Shown here: positions 43,570-55,254 of the stretch, piece after piece | Numbering within the stretch: the stretch's first letter is position 1 | Layout of the letters: each line of letters opens with the position of its first letter | DNA from: Siphonodentalium dalli | Taxonomy: Eukaryota > Mollusca > Scaphopoda > Gadilida > Siphonodentaliidae | Direction of reading: 5' to 3' | Assembly: GCA_032622095.1 (NCBI GenBank) | Contig: CP136064.1 | Coordinates: 187,847,794-187,911,793 of the forward strand | Length of the DNA stretch: 64,000 bases | Program-made: the position numbers and the translations under genes | Notes under the pieces: model-generated | Told to the model about the DNA's origin: nothing | Seen by the model: the letters and a program-made list of their open reading frames with translations, nothing else | Database searches by the model: none

Positions 43570-44211
43570 ATTTTGTTTCTCCGCATGTCACCTGCGGGGC
43601 TCCATGTGTTCCAGCTAGTTTAGTATAATAGAAGTAAGTTGCTCCAGTAGACTAGTATAAGTGATATGGAATATGTTAGATAATGGGCTGGTTAACAGAC
43701 TAATCAGGAAATAGTTAGAAATTATGATTTTTTTTGGATTCTGCACAATGACCTAGGTTTACAGATGATCAGCAATTTATAAAACATTTTTTTTCAATTA
43801 AAACAGCTTCTGAAACAGGTTAAACTGTTATTTGAATTAACTGAGATCAATCCCAGTCACATGAGTGATATCAGTGGAGTTTTATGCGATTTTAGACTAA
43901 TTTTAGTGAAATTTGGGGGTGGGTGTCAAAACATTGGGGGTGGTGCGTCCCCGAAAATGCCAGATGCAAAAAAACGGCATACCTTCCTGCAATTTTTTTA
44001 CTACCCCCCCCCCCCCTGGATAATATAACAATTTAACATAACAAAAGAGAGTGCATATTTAGCAAAATACTATGAAACAAATGTAAAGTCGTAAACTAGT
44101 AAACATATACCGTACTTATTGATTTGAGTTTACTCAGTGAGTCAGTCATTAAATATTTCTGATATATTACAGATGGTAGGCAACCAAGGGATTGTTACTT
44201 ACATGATAGCT

Positions 44212-44557
44212 TCAAGAGTACTCTGGGATATCTGTTTTCATGGCTATTAATAATGTTATCATTCGTGTATCGGTATTCACATGTACGTCAAGTGGCAGTC
44301 TTCCGTATTCGCCATATAACATTATTATAAAATAACGGGATTGATGGTCTGAGGTTGAGAATGTGCTTAATGAATTCACGATGAACCTTCTCGGGAACAT
44401 CACTGTTCCCAAAACCACAGGTTTCACACCAATACAGTAGTATTGGCATAACATGCCAGTCAAACAAATCCAGTTGTTTTTTATCGACAGGCAGTGCTTC
44501 TTTGAATTCGGTATACATAGCTCTAGTTTCTTTGTCTGCAAGATCTTTTTTCGTCAT
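44212..44557 (-). pseudogene. LINE reverse transcriptase C-terminal fragment
   Basis: In two overlapping - strand frames: DLADKETRAMYTEFKEAL, then DLFDWHVMPILLYWCETCGF and VHREFIKHILNLRPSIP, followed one frame over by YGEYGRLPLDVHV. This order (LFDxxVxPxLLYxCExWGF, FxKHxLxLRxSTP, YGExGRxPLxxxV) is the thumb and C-terminal region of CR1/RTE-like LINE reverse transcriptases. A frameshift and truncation on both sides show it is dead. It is a different family from the LINE at 12375-15500. Confidence 0.8.
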
Positions 44558-44825
44558 TGAGAAGGAACCTGATTTACAAAATATTATACCAAGGTAGCTG
44601 AATTTGTTTACTACACTCGCATATCATGTTATAACTGCTACAGTATAGACATGCACTCTCGCCTCACACGCATATGGGTACTTTAAAACATATACGATAT
44701 ACCGTAGTTCTGTGAAGGTGTGTCTTCAACAACGTTGTGATAACCATGTACATGTATATATATATAACATATTGCAACCTTTCTGTACATATTCTTCTCC
44801 ACATAGGAGGCATACAATACATATA

Positions 44826-45302
44826 TTAAAGGTACTCAACCCGTAAAGAGGGTCCCCATCTCAACAGATTCCAACAACAACAATCCGATCAGAGGGTCCT
44901 ATATTACGATTTCTTTGGCTTTGGGGGTAAAAAATATTTGATTCGAGTCGAGGAACCCATCAAACAAAGCTCAGAGTTATTAGATATTGATTTTTCAAAT
45001 TTGTTATGTTCTCGAGATGAGTACTAATAACTGCCGTAATCTGCTCTGGATGTGTACTCCAAATCTATTCAAACAGACAAGGATGAATAACTCTAAAATC
45101 AAGTGGTAATTTTAACGCAATTTTGACTGAGTTCTGGGCCAGATAGTATTCCCGATAATGAAAAATAATAGATTTCTAAAATCGATATCTAACAAATCTG
45201 AGCTTTGATGGGTGACTTCCTCGACTCGAATCAAATATTTTTGACCCCCGAAGCCATTGAAATAGTAATTGAGATGAGTTTTATCGGGTTGAGTACCTTT
45301 AA
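44826..45302 (+). mobile_element. 477-bp TTAA MITE, copy 3
   Basis: Same length, ends and orientation as copy 1 (3171-3647), with only scattered base differences, for example CCCGTAAAG for CCCGAAAAG. TTAA duplications are intact. Confidence 0.92.
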
Positions 45303-45798
45303 GCTATGTCACAATATATACTGGTCTATCGAGGGTGATAACGCCGCCGTTAACTTAATTAGTTTTTTGTTTGTTGACTTGAATGGTTCCAATTCTGGAC
45401 TCCTCGATCTTTGACCTCTTGGGAAAACATCTGATGATGTTGATACAGTTCGCTCCAAGATCATTCCCAATTCTTCGCCGCCTCAGTACTGGTTCGCCGC
45501 GGTCGGCTGCATCGCCGTTACTTTCCAAGTGTATCTGGTGTATATATGTCCGTAATCCAATAAGTTAACTCTCACAGGGACGTGGGTAAAAATGTTGGTC
45601 ACCTTAATGGGATGTCAGGTTGGAAAGTTCCAACGCAATGGCGTGCAAATGGTATTTCGCGAACAGGAGTTTGGTCTGGTTCAGGTGGGCGTGCAGTTTA
45701 AAATTTCGAGGTGGACACCCCATCCCCCTCCCCAAACGGAGAACCTATAGACACGTTCCTGTGGGGTCTCTCAATACATTTTGAATAAAGAGCATTCG
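45303..45798. other. No gene recognised
   Basis: Short frames only; no terminal or tandem repeat was seen. Confidence 0.5.
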
Positions 45799-45895
45799 GC
45801 AAATTCTAATTCAAAAATGGGCATAACTCCGCTAGAAACTGGCCGAACCGACCATTTCTAGTGGAGTTATGCCCCATTTTCGACTTAGAATTTGC
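45799..45895. repeat. Inverted repeat with about 40-bp arms
   Basis: GCAAATTCTAATTC...ATAACTCCGCTAGAAA (45799-45838) pairs with TTTCTAGTGGAGTTATGCCC...TTAGAATTTGC (45855-45895), with a 16-base loop and few mismatches. It could be a small hairpin element; no target duplication was seen. Confidence 0.85.
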
Positions 45896-45991
45896 TGATT
45901 ATTTTGTTGTCAGGATGATACAATCAAGTTATGATCATCCGATATCTTTCAAATTTAGTATGTTCATGGACTAATCACATGACAATACAAG

Positions 45992-47338
45992 CAGTGTTCA
46001 CGCTGGACCGAAAAAAACTTTAGCCAAAATTTTAGCCAAATGAAAATTTTATTAGCCAAATGAAATTTTTTTTAGCCAAATGTTTTTTGGCCAAATTAAA
46101 AAAAAATTTGGCCAAATTAAATCATCGTTTTCTGGTCGGTTCACAATTAATGACTAAAACGTAAAATCTAACAGACACAGGTAAAATACACAATAATTTA
46201 AATAATTTTTATGAACTAGAAGTATTTTTATATATATCATTTATTAAAAATTTATTAATCTTTATGTGAAAGAGTGATTTGGGGGGGGGGGGGGGGGGGG
46301 GGGGTAACCCGGGATTGTCCTTCTTAATGTCATTATTTTTTGTTTTATATCAATATCTTTTTTTAAATCATTAAATATTTACCCTTGCGAAAAGTGACAT
46401 CTGGAAACTAATAACTTAATATTGTTACGCCATTATCAAATTACAATCTGTCATAAAAGCATGCATATTATTTTGTCCGTATCGGTATTGACGACAACTA
46501 GCCACAAAATATCTGTCGTGATTCACATTTGGCTGATTAAGCTATTGTCTTACACTTGGTGCTCATATACCTCGACCGACATAAATACAATGTCATCATA
46601 AACATGCATTGTGCGGGAGTCCCGTGAGTGACCAGACAGACAATGGGGGATTAGGGGGATTAAATGTAAAATAATAACTTTTTGCTGTTTCGTGCAGAAT
46701 GACGTAATTTTTCTCCAGATTAAAACAGCCTGTTACGAACAAATTGCTTATATACCAGCGTCAATGCACACTTTACAAAATATTGCTTTCTTCACATTGT
46801 CATGATTCAACCACGGTCGGTTTAATGTCTATGCGTCTTTGAATGTCCGTCTTGTGAAAACTAAAGATGATTGCATATCACCGTGTGATCGCTTGGTTGA
46901 TAGAGTTGTCGATCGGGTTTCCCTTTGTACTGTCCGCGATCGGGTTTCCCTTTGTACAGTCGGCAATATATTCCCACTTTCGATATTTTCGGACTAGATC
47001 GTTCACATCACAGAATTGAAAACCCACTTGCCAAAATTTATGTTAGATTTGGAAATAAAAATATGTTTACTGTACACTAAATGTTAGAGCTTACCTTTTG
47101 CTGTTACGGAACGATATTTCATAAGTACGAAATTAATGAAATACTTTCGTCACCTAACTTCGTCTTGAATGTCGATCTATTGAGCGCTTTTATGAATTAG
47201 CTTTCTGACTCCATGCTTTCAGTCTCCATTTGGGGTAAAATAAGTTTAGCCAAAAGTTTAGCCAAATGAAATTTTTATTAGCCAAATTCGAAAAAGATTA
47301 GCCATTGGCTAATTTGGCTACCGACAGCGTGAACACTG
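45992..47338. mobile_element. Non-autonomous hAT-like transposon
   Basis: Inverted ends CAGTGTTCACGCTG...CAGCGTGAACACTG are flanked by a perfect 8-bp duplication AATACAAG (45984-45991 and 47339-47346). Subterminal copies of TTAGCCAAATGAAATTTTT lie at both ends. A 24-base G run is at 46281-46304. No transposase is present. Confidence 0.92.
46281..46304 (+). repeat. 24-nt poly-G tract
   Basis: An uninterrupted run of G inside the hAT element. It is a G-quadruplex candidate, and its length is prone to sequencing error. Confidence 0.8.
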
Positions 47339-47469
47339 AATACAAGTCAAGTTCAATTTGCCACACCATTGTGGGGACACTATGCATATAGAGATGAGCA
47401 AATTCAGTGTATTGCTATTAATAATAAACTTTAAGACAGAAACGATTCTTTCCCGACCTCCATATAAAC

Positions 47470-47669
47470 CACAGGGGCCTGTAACGCGCTCCGCTGTCGA
47501 TCCACCGCCCATATACGCCGCATCTATATACGCGCCTGCTTCACGTTAATGGTATATAATATAGACTATTATCCTACCATTAACGTGAAGCAGGCGCGTA
47601 TATAGAAGCGGCGTATATGTGCAGAGCAAAGGGGGGGGCGGACAGCGGAGTGCGTTACAGGCCCCTGTG
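47470..47669. mobile_element. Palindromic MITE-like hairpin
   Basis: CACAGGGGCCTGTAACGCGC...GCGTTACAGGCCCCTGTG with arms of about 90 bp that also pair internally (GCCTGCTTCACGTTAATGGT against ACCATTAACGTGAAGCAGGC). No target duplication was read. Confidence 0.75.
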
Positions 47670-49904
47670 CTGTAACTTAATACTTAGGAGCTATTCTAGA
47701 CCAAATATTGTCGGGGGGAACTAATGCATGTGGCCTCTCATGCAGATTTGTAAGAAAGTTAATTCGGAAATTTAAGTTCCGCATATAGAAAAGCCTGCTT
47801 TCTAAGCCAATATTGTAGAAGGACACAGTAACGACTGGACACTATAGTGTTATAGGCTTATAGCTTTAATCCAATCCTAAATGACAATGCATTGATACTT
47901 TCTCAATTCTGCTATATGTATATTTATGAGAACACCGATTCATTGTTGTTATAGATTTTAATCTGGATGAGAACTAAGCTAGCAGAACCGTCTACCCATT
48001 GCATTATGGGAAGATATAATCGCTATTTTACGCACATTTTCGTCCAATCAATTGCTGCTGTTATGCAAATAGCGTTCGGTAACTAAGCTTTATTATATTA
48101 TACCGGTATAATAATTATAAAGGAAACGAGTTTGGTGCACCTATCACTCTCATTGTAAATCTTATCGAGTCATTGGTTTCATGATTTTGTGCTTGTCAAA
48201 CTAAAACTTAAAGGTGTGTTACATACTGTTATGTTATTGTATTGAATCTATTGATCGTATACTGTGTCACTATCAGGTAAGTTAGTTGTTGAAGATATAA
48301 TTATGTGACTAATTTCAAAACTGACACTGGAAGACAGTGGACAGGTGGAAGTTAAGTTAGTAACTTGTTGTTTCATGTGTGTTAACTTTGATGTTATTAT
48401 TTATCTTATAACACGATTTATGGAGTGTGGGCTGGCTCAGTTAAGTACATGTTTACTTGCAGTTGTCCCCCGAAAAACATTTACATGGCTATAGAAATAA
48501 GCGGTGTCCGTCTTGCCGCTCTTTTGCGAGGATATATATGGGTGAATATTTGAAAACTGTACAATTTGGAAGATTGCATTATGCGAAATTCAAAGTTCGA
48601 ATTCACACAAAAAAACATTTCCATGTCGAACCTGATGACTCACCATGAATTAGGGTTTGCTTCGGCACGCTGGAATTTTATTCCTATTGCCATGGCAACA
48701 TGACTTAATCAAGCAAAGTAGTAAAATATGTCACTCCTGTTACTAACAAACAACAATCAGCTTACACCAATAGCAGTCATTTCATACGACTAAAATATAT
48801 TTATTGTTATTACCTTTTGTTACTTCTTGGAAATAATTGAGCTTGAATAAGCTCATCATAGTGAATATGTTTAAAATCTGTATAAGCATGGGTCAACTCA
48901 CACATTTATTGCATAAAAGTACAAAACTGATTACTCTGTAGGCCATGAACTTAAGAGTTCCAAGTTTATCAAATTTGCATAAGTAACGGCACTTTGTACC
49001 AATCCCAATATAATAATAACTTTTTTCGTTGGATGAGTTTTTTTTTAATAAAATATAGATATGCACTGATAACAGGAGTGACATTGGTAACAGGAGTGAC
49101 ATTTTGGTAACAGGAATGATCCTCCTGGTTTTCACAATGTTGCCATATACGGTGAATTTTGGTACACAATAATGTTATATCACTCAAGAATCTTGCTTTT
49201 GTATGTGATCATCTTCAGTAAAAACTCTAACTATGTTTGGCCAGGTCAACACTCTGGCTGGCACTCGACTGGAGGGCATCAACAGATGGATACAACTCAT
49301 AGGCTGATTCAGATAAAGAATAGGTTTGGGTTTTCACAATTCACCCTGTATAAATTGATCTGTCTGTGGTTTATATTGAGAGTTAAGAAAAGGTATGCAA
49401 CTGTTTTGCTTGTTGGTGTGGGATAACTTGGAATAAATATCAAAAGATTTTGCTGTAGCCACCAAGACTAGTCCCTGCATCTCTGATGTGACTCTTGTTG
49501 GAAATATAGTATAAAATCAAACCGGAATACCAAATCATTCATATCCATTTGACTCTTCAATACTAGTAGGTCACATGTGACTTTTTTTATTTAATTAAGA
49601 CATAGTTAGAAGCTGTATAACACAAGACTTCAATTTATGGTCTTTATTTTGAACAGAACTGTGCTATAAATTTCTGGTATTTTATATGTGGCAAATTTAA
49701 TGAAGTTGACCATTGCCTGAATGGAGGTGGGGGAGTTGCATGATATCAAACAACAAATATAAAACATATATTTATTACTTCATTTTTTTTCAAATGGATT
49801 ATATTGAATTTCCTTCTTGTGATGAAAAGTGATGACTACTGACTTGTGGTCATCTTCGTTGACAAGAACTGGCTAATCAAAGGGTTGTTGGCAATAAATG
49901 TGCA

Positions 49905-50126
49905 TTGCACATATCTATTGCACCTGTAACTGTCACTCCTGTTACCAAAAAAGTAACAGGAGTGACAGTAACAGCAGTGACAGATATGGCAGTTAATGAC
50001 AAATTTCTAAAAATGTATCTGGATTTGAAATTAAACACTTATGATTTGCATAAAAGACTCATTCTAGAATATGAAAAACATATTTCTGAAACATCGAACA
50101 TGATGAAAGAAATGATATTGCGGTAA
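49905..50126 (+). CDS. Doubtful 73-residue ORF containing the motif hairpin
   Basis: The frame encodes VTVTPVTKKVTGVTVTAVTD (from the motif copies), then a charged helical-looking tail (KMYLDLKLNTYDLHKRLILE). I do not recognise it. The Val-Thr part is an artefact of the DNA repeat. The tail could be part of an exon, but no splice context is convincing. Confidence 0.15.
   Translation: MHISIAPVTVTPVTKKVTGVTVTAVTDMAVNDKFLKMYLDLKLNTYDLHKRLILEYEKHISETSNMMKEMILR
49929..49969. repeat. Perfect 17-bp hairpin built from two motif copies
   Basis: ACTGTCACTCCTGTTAC, loop CAAAAAA, then GTAACAGGAGTGACAGT. The stem is perfect and is followed by a third, variant motif copy at 49968. Confidence 0.9.
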
Positions 50127-50721
50127 CAGGAGTGACTTACAATTAACCTACTTGCCTCATTTGTTCATTAATGTGCTCCAGTATGCATAAATGATTTCAA
50201 ACCACCGCTATTTTGACTTTTGTTTGGATTACCTATTTGGTGACCTTCCCTCTGGTGGCAGGTTTCTCGAAAAAGCTACTGTACACACTCATATAATTCC
50301 TTGTTATACTCTTGGTAACAGGAGTGACATAGAAATTGATGACAGGAGCAATGAGATCTATATTTTCAAGTTTGAATGAAGAAAGTCCATCTTCCAGTTA
50401 TAGTCGTTTTGTTCAAGTTTCATGGACTCAAATAGGATTGAATATGTGAGATTTATCTGATCTCTTCGGGAAAAAAATATAGTCTATTCTGTTCAATGTA
50501 GAAAAGTAACATTCAGAAATTGATGACATGGACTCATGTTGGCTCTGTAAAATCCAACAGCTCAGACTTTGGTTCAGTTTTTTTGCCTGAATATCATCCT
50601 AATTATCATGGTACCTAGACAAAATTATTATTTGGTTTTCTCCTGTTGCACACACTTCTGTAATTATTGGACCAATGGTCGTAACATCAAATTGTACACT
50701 TTTCAAATATTCACCCATATA

Positions 50722-52422
50722 TCTATATATATAAAACCCGTCGTCTGTGTGTGTGTGTGTATCTGTGTGTGTGTGTATAACTCGGTCACGCTTTTGGCGC
50801 GTTTATAACTTTTCAACCATGCGTCCAATGTGGCCCAAATTTGTACCCCGACCTATCGTGTGTCATAAAAGGTGACTCACCAAATTTCACGCCGATTGGT
50901 TAAAGCAAACCTGAGATCTAACATGCTCCCCAAATGCAACATTTGCACTCAAGTAGACACTATTTCTTATGACGTTAGTCGAAATGACGTCATTGACGTC
51001 GAACGCAAACCAACACTTGCTTTTGCTATTGTAGGCGAAACTTCCATGCGCTCTACCAAAGCGTTGTTGGAAATTAATGTGTCAGTTCAGGTTCAGTGTG
51101 AATTTAGGTAACGAATGTTGATTTTGTCGCGGAAGTGCATGTATAGTGGGATGTAGAGTCAAGACTCGAACGTTCTACCGTCGTTGGGAAAGGGTGGATG
51201 TAGTGGTGTGCAGATCCAAGACTCAAACGTTCGTCGTTGGGAATGGGTGCTAATATGCTATTTTAATTTGCCAGTTGGGTTTGAACATAAGTAAAGAATG
51301 CTGTCTTTGATACGAAAGTTGTGTATTGAGTGTGGAATCGAAGGAGTACCGGTATACACGTGGGTAGGCGCCACTAGGCGGTACCCAGTGGGTATACCGT
51401 GAACTCAGTAAATTCGCCGGAACTCAGTTGGAGAAAGCACATTTCCGGGACAGGCCTAATAATAGGGCCTACAGTGTAAACAATACTGCCGACGCTAATT
51501 AATGCTCTTTTAATCTTTCGGTTGAGTGCAAATCTGATACAAGAATAAATGTTTAAAAGATCACAATGCGCGAAGCGCACGCAGTTTAAATTCATATAAT
51601 GTGCGCGAAGCTCACAAAGGGGCTGCAGGCCCCTCCCCCGCTAAATAAAGGTTCAGAATTGAGCCTGTTTCAGTTAGTATAGATTAAGTAAAATATCTTG
51701 ATTGTTGCGTTCCATATATGTGCATGCATATACGTGGGTTGGGGAGATGATGGTGGGGGCAAAAATACAGTTTTATTGAAATAAAGTGTTCATACAAATG
51801 GGCCGCGTAGTGCAGGGCGCACATGTGATCAATAGGTTGCATGTTGAATACAGGGTCCGTTTAAAATGTGCTGCAAGCTCCCTATATGTGCGCGAAGCTC
51901 ACGCAGTTTAAGATCATATAATGTGCGCGAAGCGCAGAAAGGGGCTGTACATAGGCCCCCCCCCTCTAAATAAAGATTCCGAAGTGAGCCTGTTTCAGTT
52001 AGTATTATAGATAAAGTAAAATATTTTGATTGTTGCGTTCCATATGTGCATACAGTTTTATTGAAATAAAGTGTTCATACAAACGGGCCGCGCAGTGCAG
52101 GCGTGTGACAATTAGGCGGCATGCTGGATACAGGTTCCAAATGGGGTCCGTTCGAAATGTGCAGCAAGCTCCCGAATGTAGGCTCCTGAATTGAGTATGT
52201 TTCAGTTGGTGCATAGTATTTAAATAATATACTGATTTTGTTTCGTTGCGCATATGTGGACTGGGTGTGTAGAAATACAGTTTTAGTGAAATAAAGTGTT
52301 CCATCGCGCATCCAGTAACAAAAAGGAGAAGCATCACAATTCCATGCGTCCATGAACGCGGACACTAGAAAATAACAAAGAAAATTTATATACCCGTCAT
52401 TTTGTGACGGGCAACCCCCTAG
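50722..52422 (+). mobile_element. Helitron (family E), first copy of tandem dimer
   Basis: Host A at 50721, then TCTATATATATATAAAACCC and a TG microsatellite. It ends with the hairpin CCCGTCA-TTTTG-TGACGGG and CAACCCCCTAG. Length is 1,701 bp. No Rep/helicase is present. The interior has two related modules with GTGCGCGAAGCTCAC and AAATAAAG...GAGCCTGTTTCAGTT. Confidence 0.9.
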
Positions 52423-54123
52423 TCTATATATATATAACCCGTCGTGTGTGTGTGTGTGTGTATCTGTGTGTGTGTGTATAACTCGGTCACGCTTTTGGCG
52501 CGTTTATAACTTTTCAACCATGCGTCCAATGTGGCCCAAATTTGTACCCCGACCTATCGTGTGTCATAAAAGGTGACTCACCAAATTTCACGCCGATTGG
52601 TTAAAGCAAACCTGAGATCTAACATGCTCCCCAAATGCAGCATTTGCACTCAAGTAGACACTATTTCTTATGACGTTAGTCGAAATGACGTCATTGACGT
52701 CGAACGCAAACCAACACTTGCTTTGCTATTGTAGGCGAAACTTCCATGCGCTCTACCAAAGCGTTGTTGGAAATTAATGTGTCAGTTCAGGTTCAGTGTG
52801 AATTTAGGTAACGAATGTTGATTTTGTCGCGGAAGTGCATGTATAGTGGGATGTAGAGTCAAGACTCGAACGTTCTACCGTCGTTGGGAAAGGGTGGATG
52901 TAGTGGTGTGCAGATCCAAGACTCAAACGTTCGTCGTTGGGAATGGGTGCTAATATGCTATTTTAATTTGCCAGTTGGGTTTGAACATAAGTAAAGAATG
53001 CTGTCTTTGATACGAAAGTTGTGTATTGAGTGTGGAATCGAAGGAGTACCGGTATACACGTGGGTAGGCGCCACTAGGCGGTACCCAGTGGGTATACCGT
53101 GAACTCAGTAAATTCGCCGGAACTCAGTTGGAGAAAGCACATTTCCGGGACAGGCCTAATAATAGGGCCTACAGTGTAAACAATACTGCCGACGCTAATT
53201 AATGCTCTTTTAATCTTTCGGTTGAGTGCAAATCTGATACAAGAATAAATGTTTAAAAGATCACAATGCGCGAAGCGCACGCAGTTTAAATTCATATAAT
53301 GTGCGCGAAGCTCACAAAGGGGCTGCAGGCCCCTCCCCCGCTAAATAAAGGTTCAGAATTGAGCCTGTTTCAGTTAGTATAGATTAAGTAAAATATCTTG
53401 ATTGTTGCGTTCCATATATGTGCATGCATATACGTGGGTTGGGGAGATGATGGTGGGGGCAAAAATACAGTTTTATTGAAATAAAGTGTTCATACAAATG
53501 GGCCGCGTAGTGCAGGGCGCACATGTGATCAATAGGTTGCATGTTGAATACAGGGTCCGTTTAAAATGTGCTGCAAGCTCCCTATATGTGCGCGAAGCTC
53601 ACGCAGTTTAAGATCATATAATGTGCGCGAAGCGCAGAAAGGGGCTGTACATAGGCCCCTCCCCCTCTAAATAAAGATTCCGAAGTGAGCCTGTTTCAGT
53701 TAGTATTATAGATAAAGTAAAATATTTTGATTGTTGCGTTCCATATGTGCATACAGTTTTATTGAAATAAAGTGTTCATACAAACGGGCCGCGCAGTGCA
53801 GGCGTGTGACAATTAGGCGGCATGCTGGATACAGGTTCCAAATGGGGTCCGTTCGAAATGTGCAGCAAGCTCCCGAATGTAGGCTCCTGAATTGAGTATG
53901 TTTCAGTTGGTGCATAGTATTTAAATAATATACTGATTTTGTTTCGTTGCGCATATGTGGACTGGGTGTGTAGAAATACAGTTTTAGTGAAATAAAGTGT
54001 TCCATCGCGCATCCAGTAACAAAAAGGAGAAGCATCACAATTCCATGCGTCCATGAACGCGGACACTAGAAAATAACAAAGAAAATTTATATACCCGTCA
54101 TTTTGTGACGGGCAACCCCCTAG
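52423..54123 (+). mobile_element. Helitron (family E), second copy of tandem dimer
   Basis: It starts TCTATATATATATAACCCGT with no base between it and the first copy's CTAG, and ends at CTAG 54120-54123 followed by T. Length is 1,701 bp. By eye only about half a dozen differences separate the copies, for example CAAATGCAGC for CAAATGCAAC and TTGCTTTGC for TTGCTTTTGC. Confidence 0.92.
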
Positions 54124-54135
54124 TATATATATATA

Positions 54136-54530
54136 TCTCCTATATATTTTTGATGACCTCTGTCTGTCTGTTTGTCTGTCTGTTTGTTTGTCATTAATAC
54201 AAATCTACGATTCTCGACCGATCGGGACGAAACTTGGTACGTGTGTGTAGTTTGACCAGGCGGTCGTCGTTGTCGTATTGGCGAGCCCGTGTGACGCCCT
54301 TGCAGCGCATGCGCAGACGAGATCTCGGAAACGGGTGGAGCTATCGACTTGAAATTTGCTATGTGAATGTATCTTGCCCCGGATACGAATTTTATCGGGT
54401 TGCCGAGCCCGTGCGATGACAGCTTCGCGCATGCGCAGACCAGATCTCGGAAACGGGTAGAGCTATAGACTTGAAATTTGTTTTTTGAATATCCCGGACA
54501 ACGTCGGGCTCATCGGCTAGTCTATTATAT
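54136..54530 (+). mobile_element. Helitron array B, unit 1 (family B)
   Basis: It starts TCTCCTATATATTTTTGATG after a 12-bp TA run that follows the family-E dimer. It ends with the GGACAACGTCGGGC hairpin and CATCGGCTAG. It has one and a half 122-bp modules. Confidence 0.85.
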
Positions 54531-55254
54531 ATTTTGGAAGATCTGTGTGTGTGTGTGTCTGTGTGTGTGTGTTCGCGATGGACTCGAAAACGGCCGACCC
54601 GATTTCGATGAAACTTGGTATGTGGGGGATTTTCGGCCGTGGGGTGGCATGGGCCTATTAATTTGTCCGTGCGACGTGACCTTGACCTTGAAATCGGGTC
54701 ATTTCAAGGTCAAACGCCCGAATATCACGGGATTTCGACGAAACTTGGTACGTGGGGTACGTTCGGTCGGGGAGTGACATAGGCCTATTAATTTGCCCGT
54801 GCGACGTGACCTTGACCTTGAAATCTGGTCATTTCAATGTCAAACGCCCGAATATCACGGGATTTCGATGAAACTTGGTATGTGGGGGTCCTTTCGTATG
54901 GAGAGTCTCATAAGCATATCCATTTGCCCGTGCGACGTGACCTTGACCTTGAAATCGGGTAACTTCAAGTTCAAATCGCCAATTTTGATGGGATTTCGAC
55001 GAAATTTGATACGTGGGGTTACTTTTGTCCACTGATTGTTTTGGACGGGTCATATCGTGACCCCGACCTGACCTTCAAAATGATCAATTCAAGGTCAAAT
55101 CGGGTAAAACCGGATGGATTTCGACGGGCACGTTTGTCGGGTACTTTTGTCCGGGTAGTGTTTTGGACTGGTCAAATCGTGACCCCACTTGACCTTGACA
55201 TTCAAAATGGACAATTCAAGGTCAAAGCCCGGACGAAGTTGGGTCACCTTCTAG
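54531..55254 (+). mobile_element. Helitron array B, unit 2 (family A)
   Basis: It starts TCTATTATATATTTTGGAAG directly after CTAG and ends GGACGAAGTTGGGTCACCTT then CTAG. Confidence 0.88.

Larger units (their letters stand above)
37467..43606. mobile_element. Foldback element with IS3-type integrase fragment in both arms
   Basis: Inverted ends (Y)ATGGAGCCCCGCAGGTGAC are flanked by a 6-bp duplication TGTTCC (37461-37466 and 43607-43612). Each arm runs: terminus, an array of short palindromes, about 180 bp of unique sequence, an integrase coding fragment, then a 68-bp tandem array. The arrays meet in inverted orientation near 38985. The right arm is interrupted by an insertion at 41694-43048. 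The structure looks like an inverted duplication of one end of an autonomous element. From memory the integrase type resembles the eukaryotic IS3EU group; not verified. Confidence 0.75.
36161..44017. mobile_element. Outer nested transposon (CAGGGGG ends, 7-bp TSD)
   Basis: Inverted ends CAGGGGGGGGGTTAGTAAAA and TTTACTACC...CCCTG continue inward (TTGCAGGAAGGTATGCCG against CGGCATACCTTCCTGCAA). They are flanked by GATAATA at 36154-36160 and 44018-44024. No transposase is present. The interior holds a 0.39-kb tandem repeat and the integrase-bearing foldback element. The superfamily is uncertain: the ends look hAT-like, but the duplication is 7 rather than 8 bp. Confidence 0.75.
48730..50328. repeat. 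Cluster of GTAACAGGAGTGAC motifs
   Basis: Exact 14-mers are at 49087, 49953, 50123 and 50315 on + and at 48730 and 49932 on -. One- or two-base variants are at 49069, 49107 and 49968. Spacing is irregular, so this is not a simple tandem repeat. Confidence 0.9.
47670..50721. other. Lower-repeat region, no gene established
   Basis: This is the least TE-like stretch of the window. Open frames are short (up to 84 residues) and none is recognisable. Low-copy sequence between TEs could hold small exons or regulatory DNA; the notable content is the motif cluster at 48730-50328. Confidence 0.5.
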
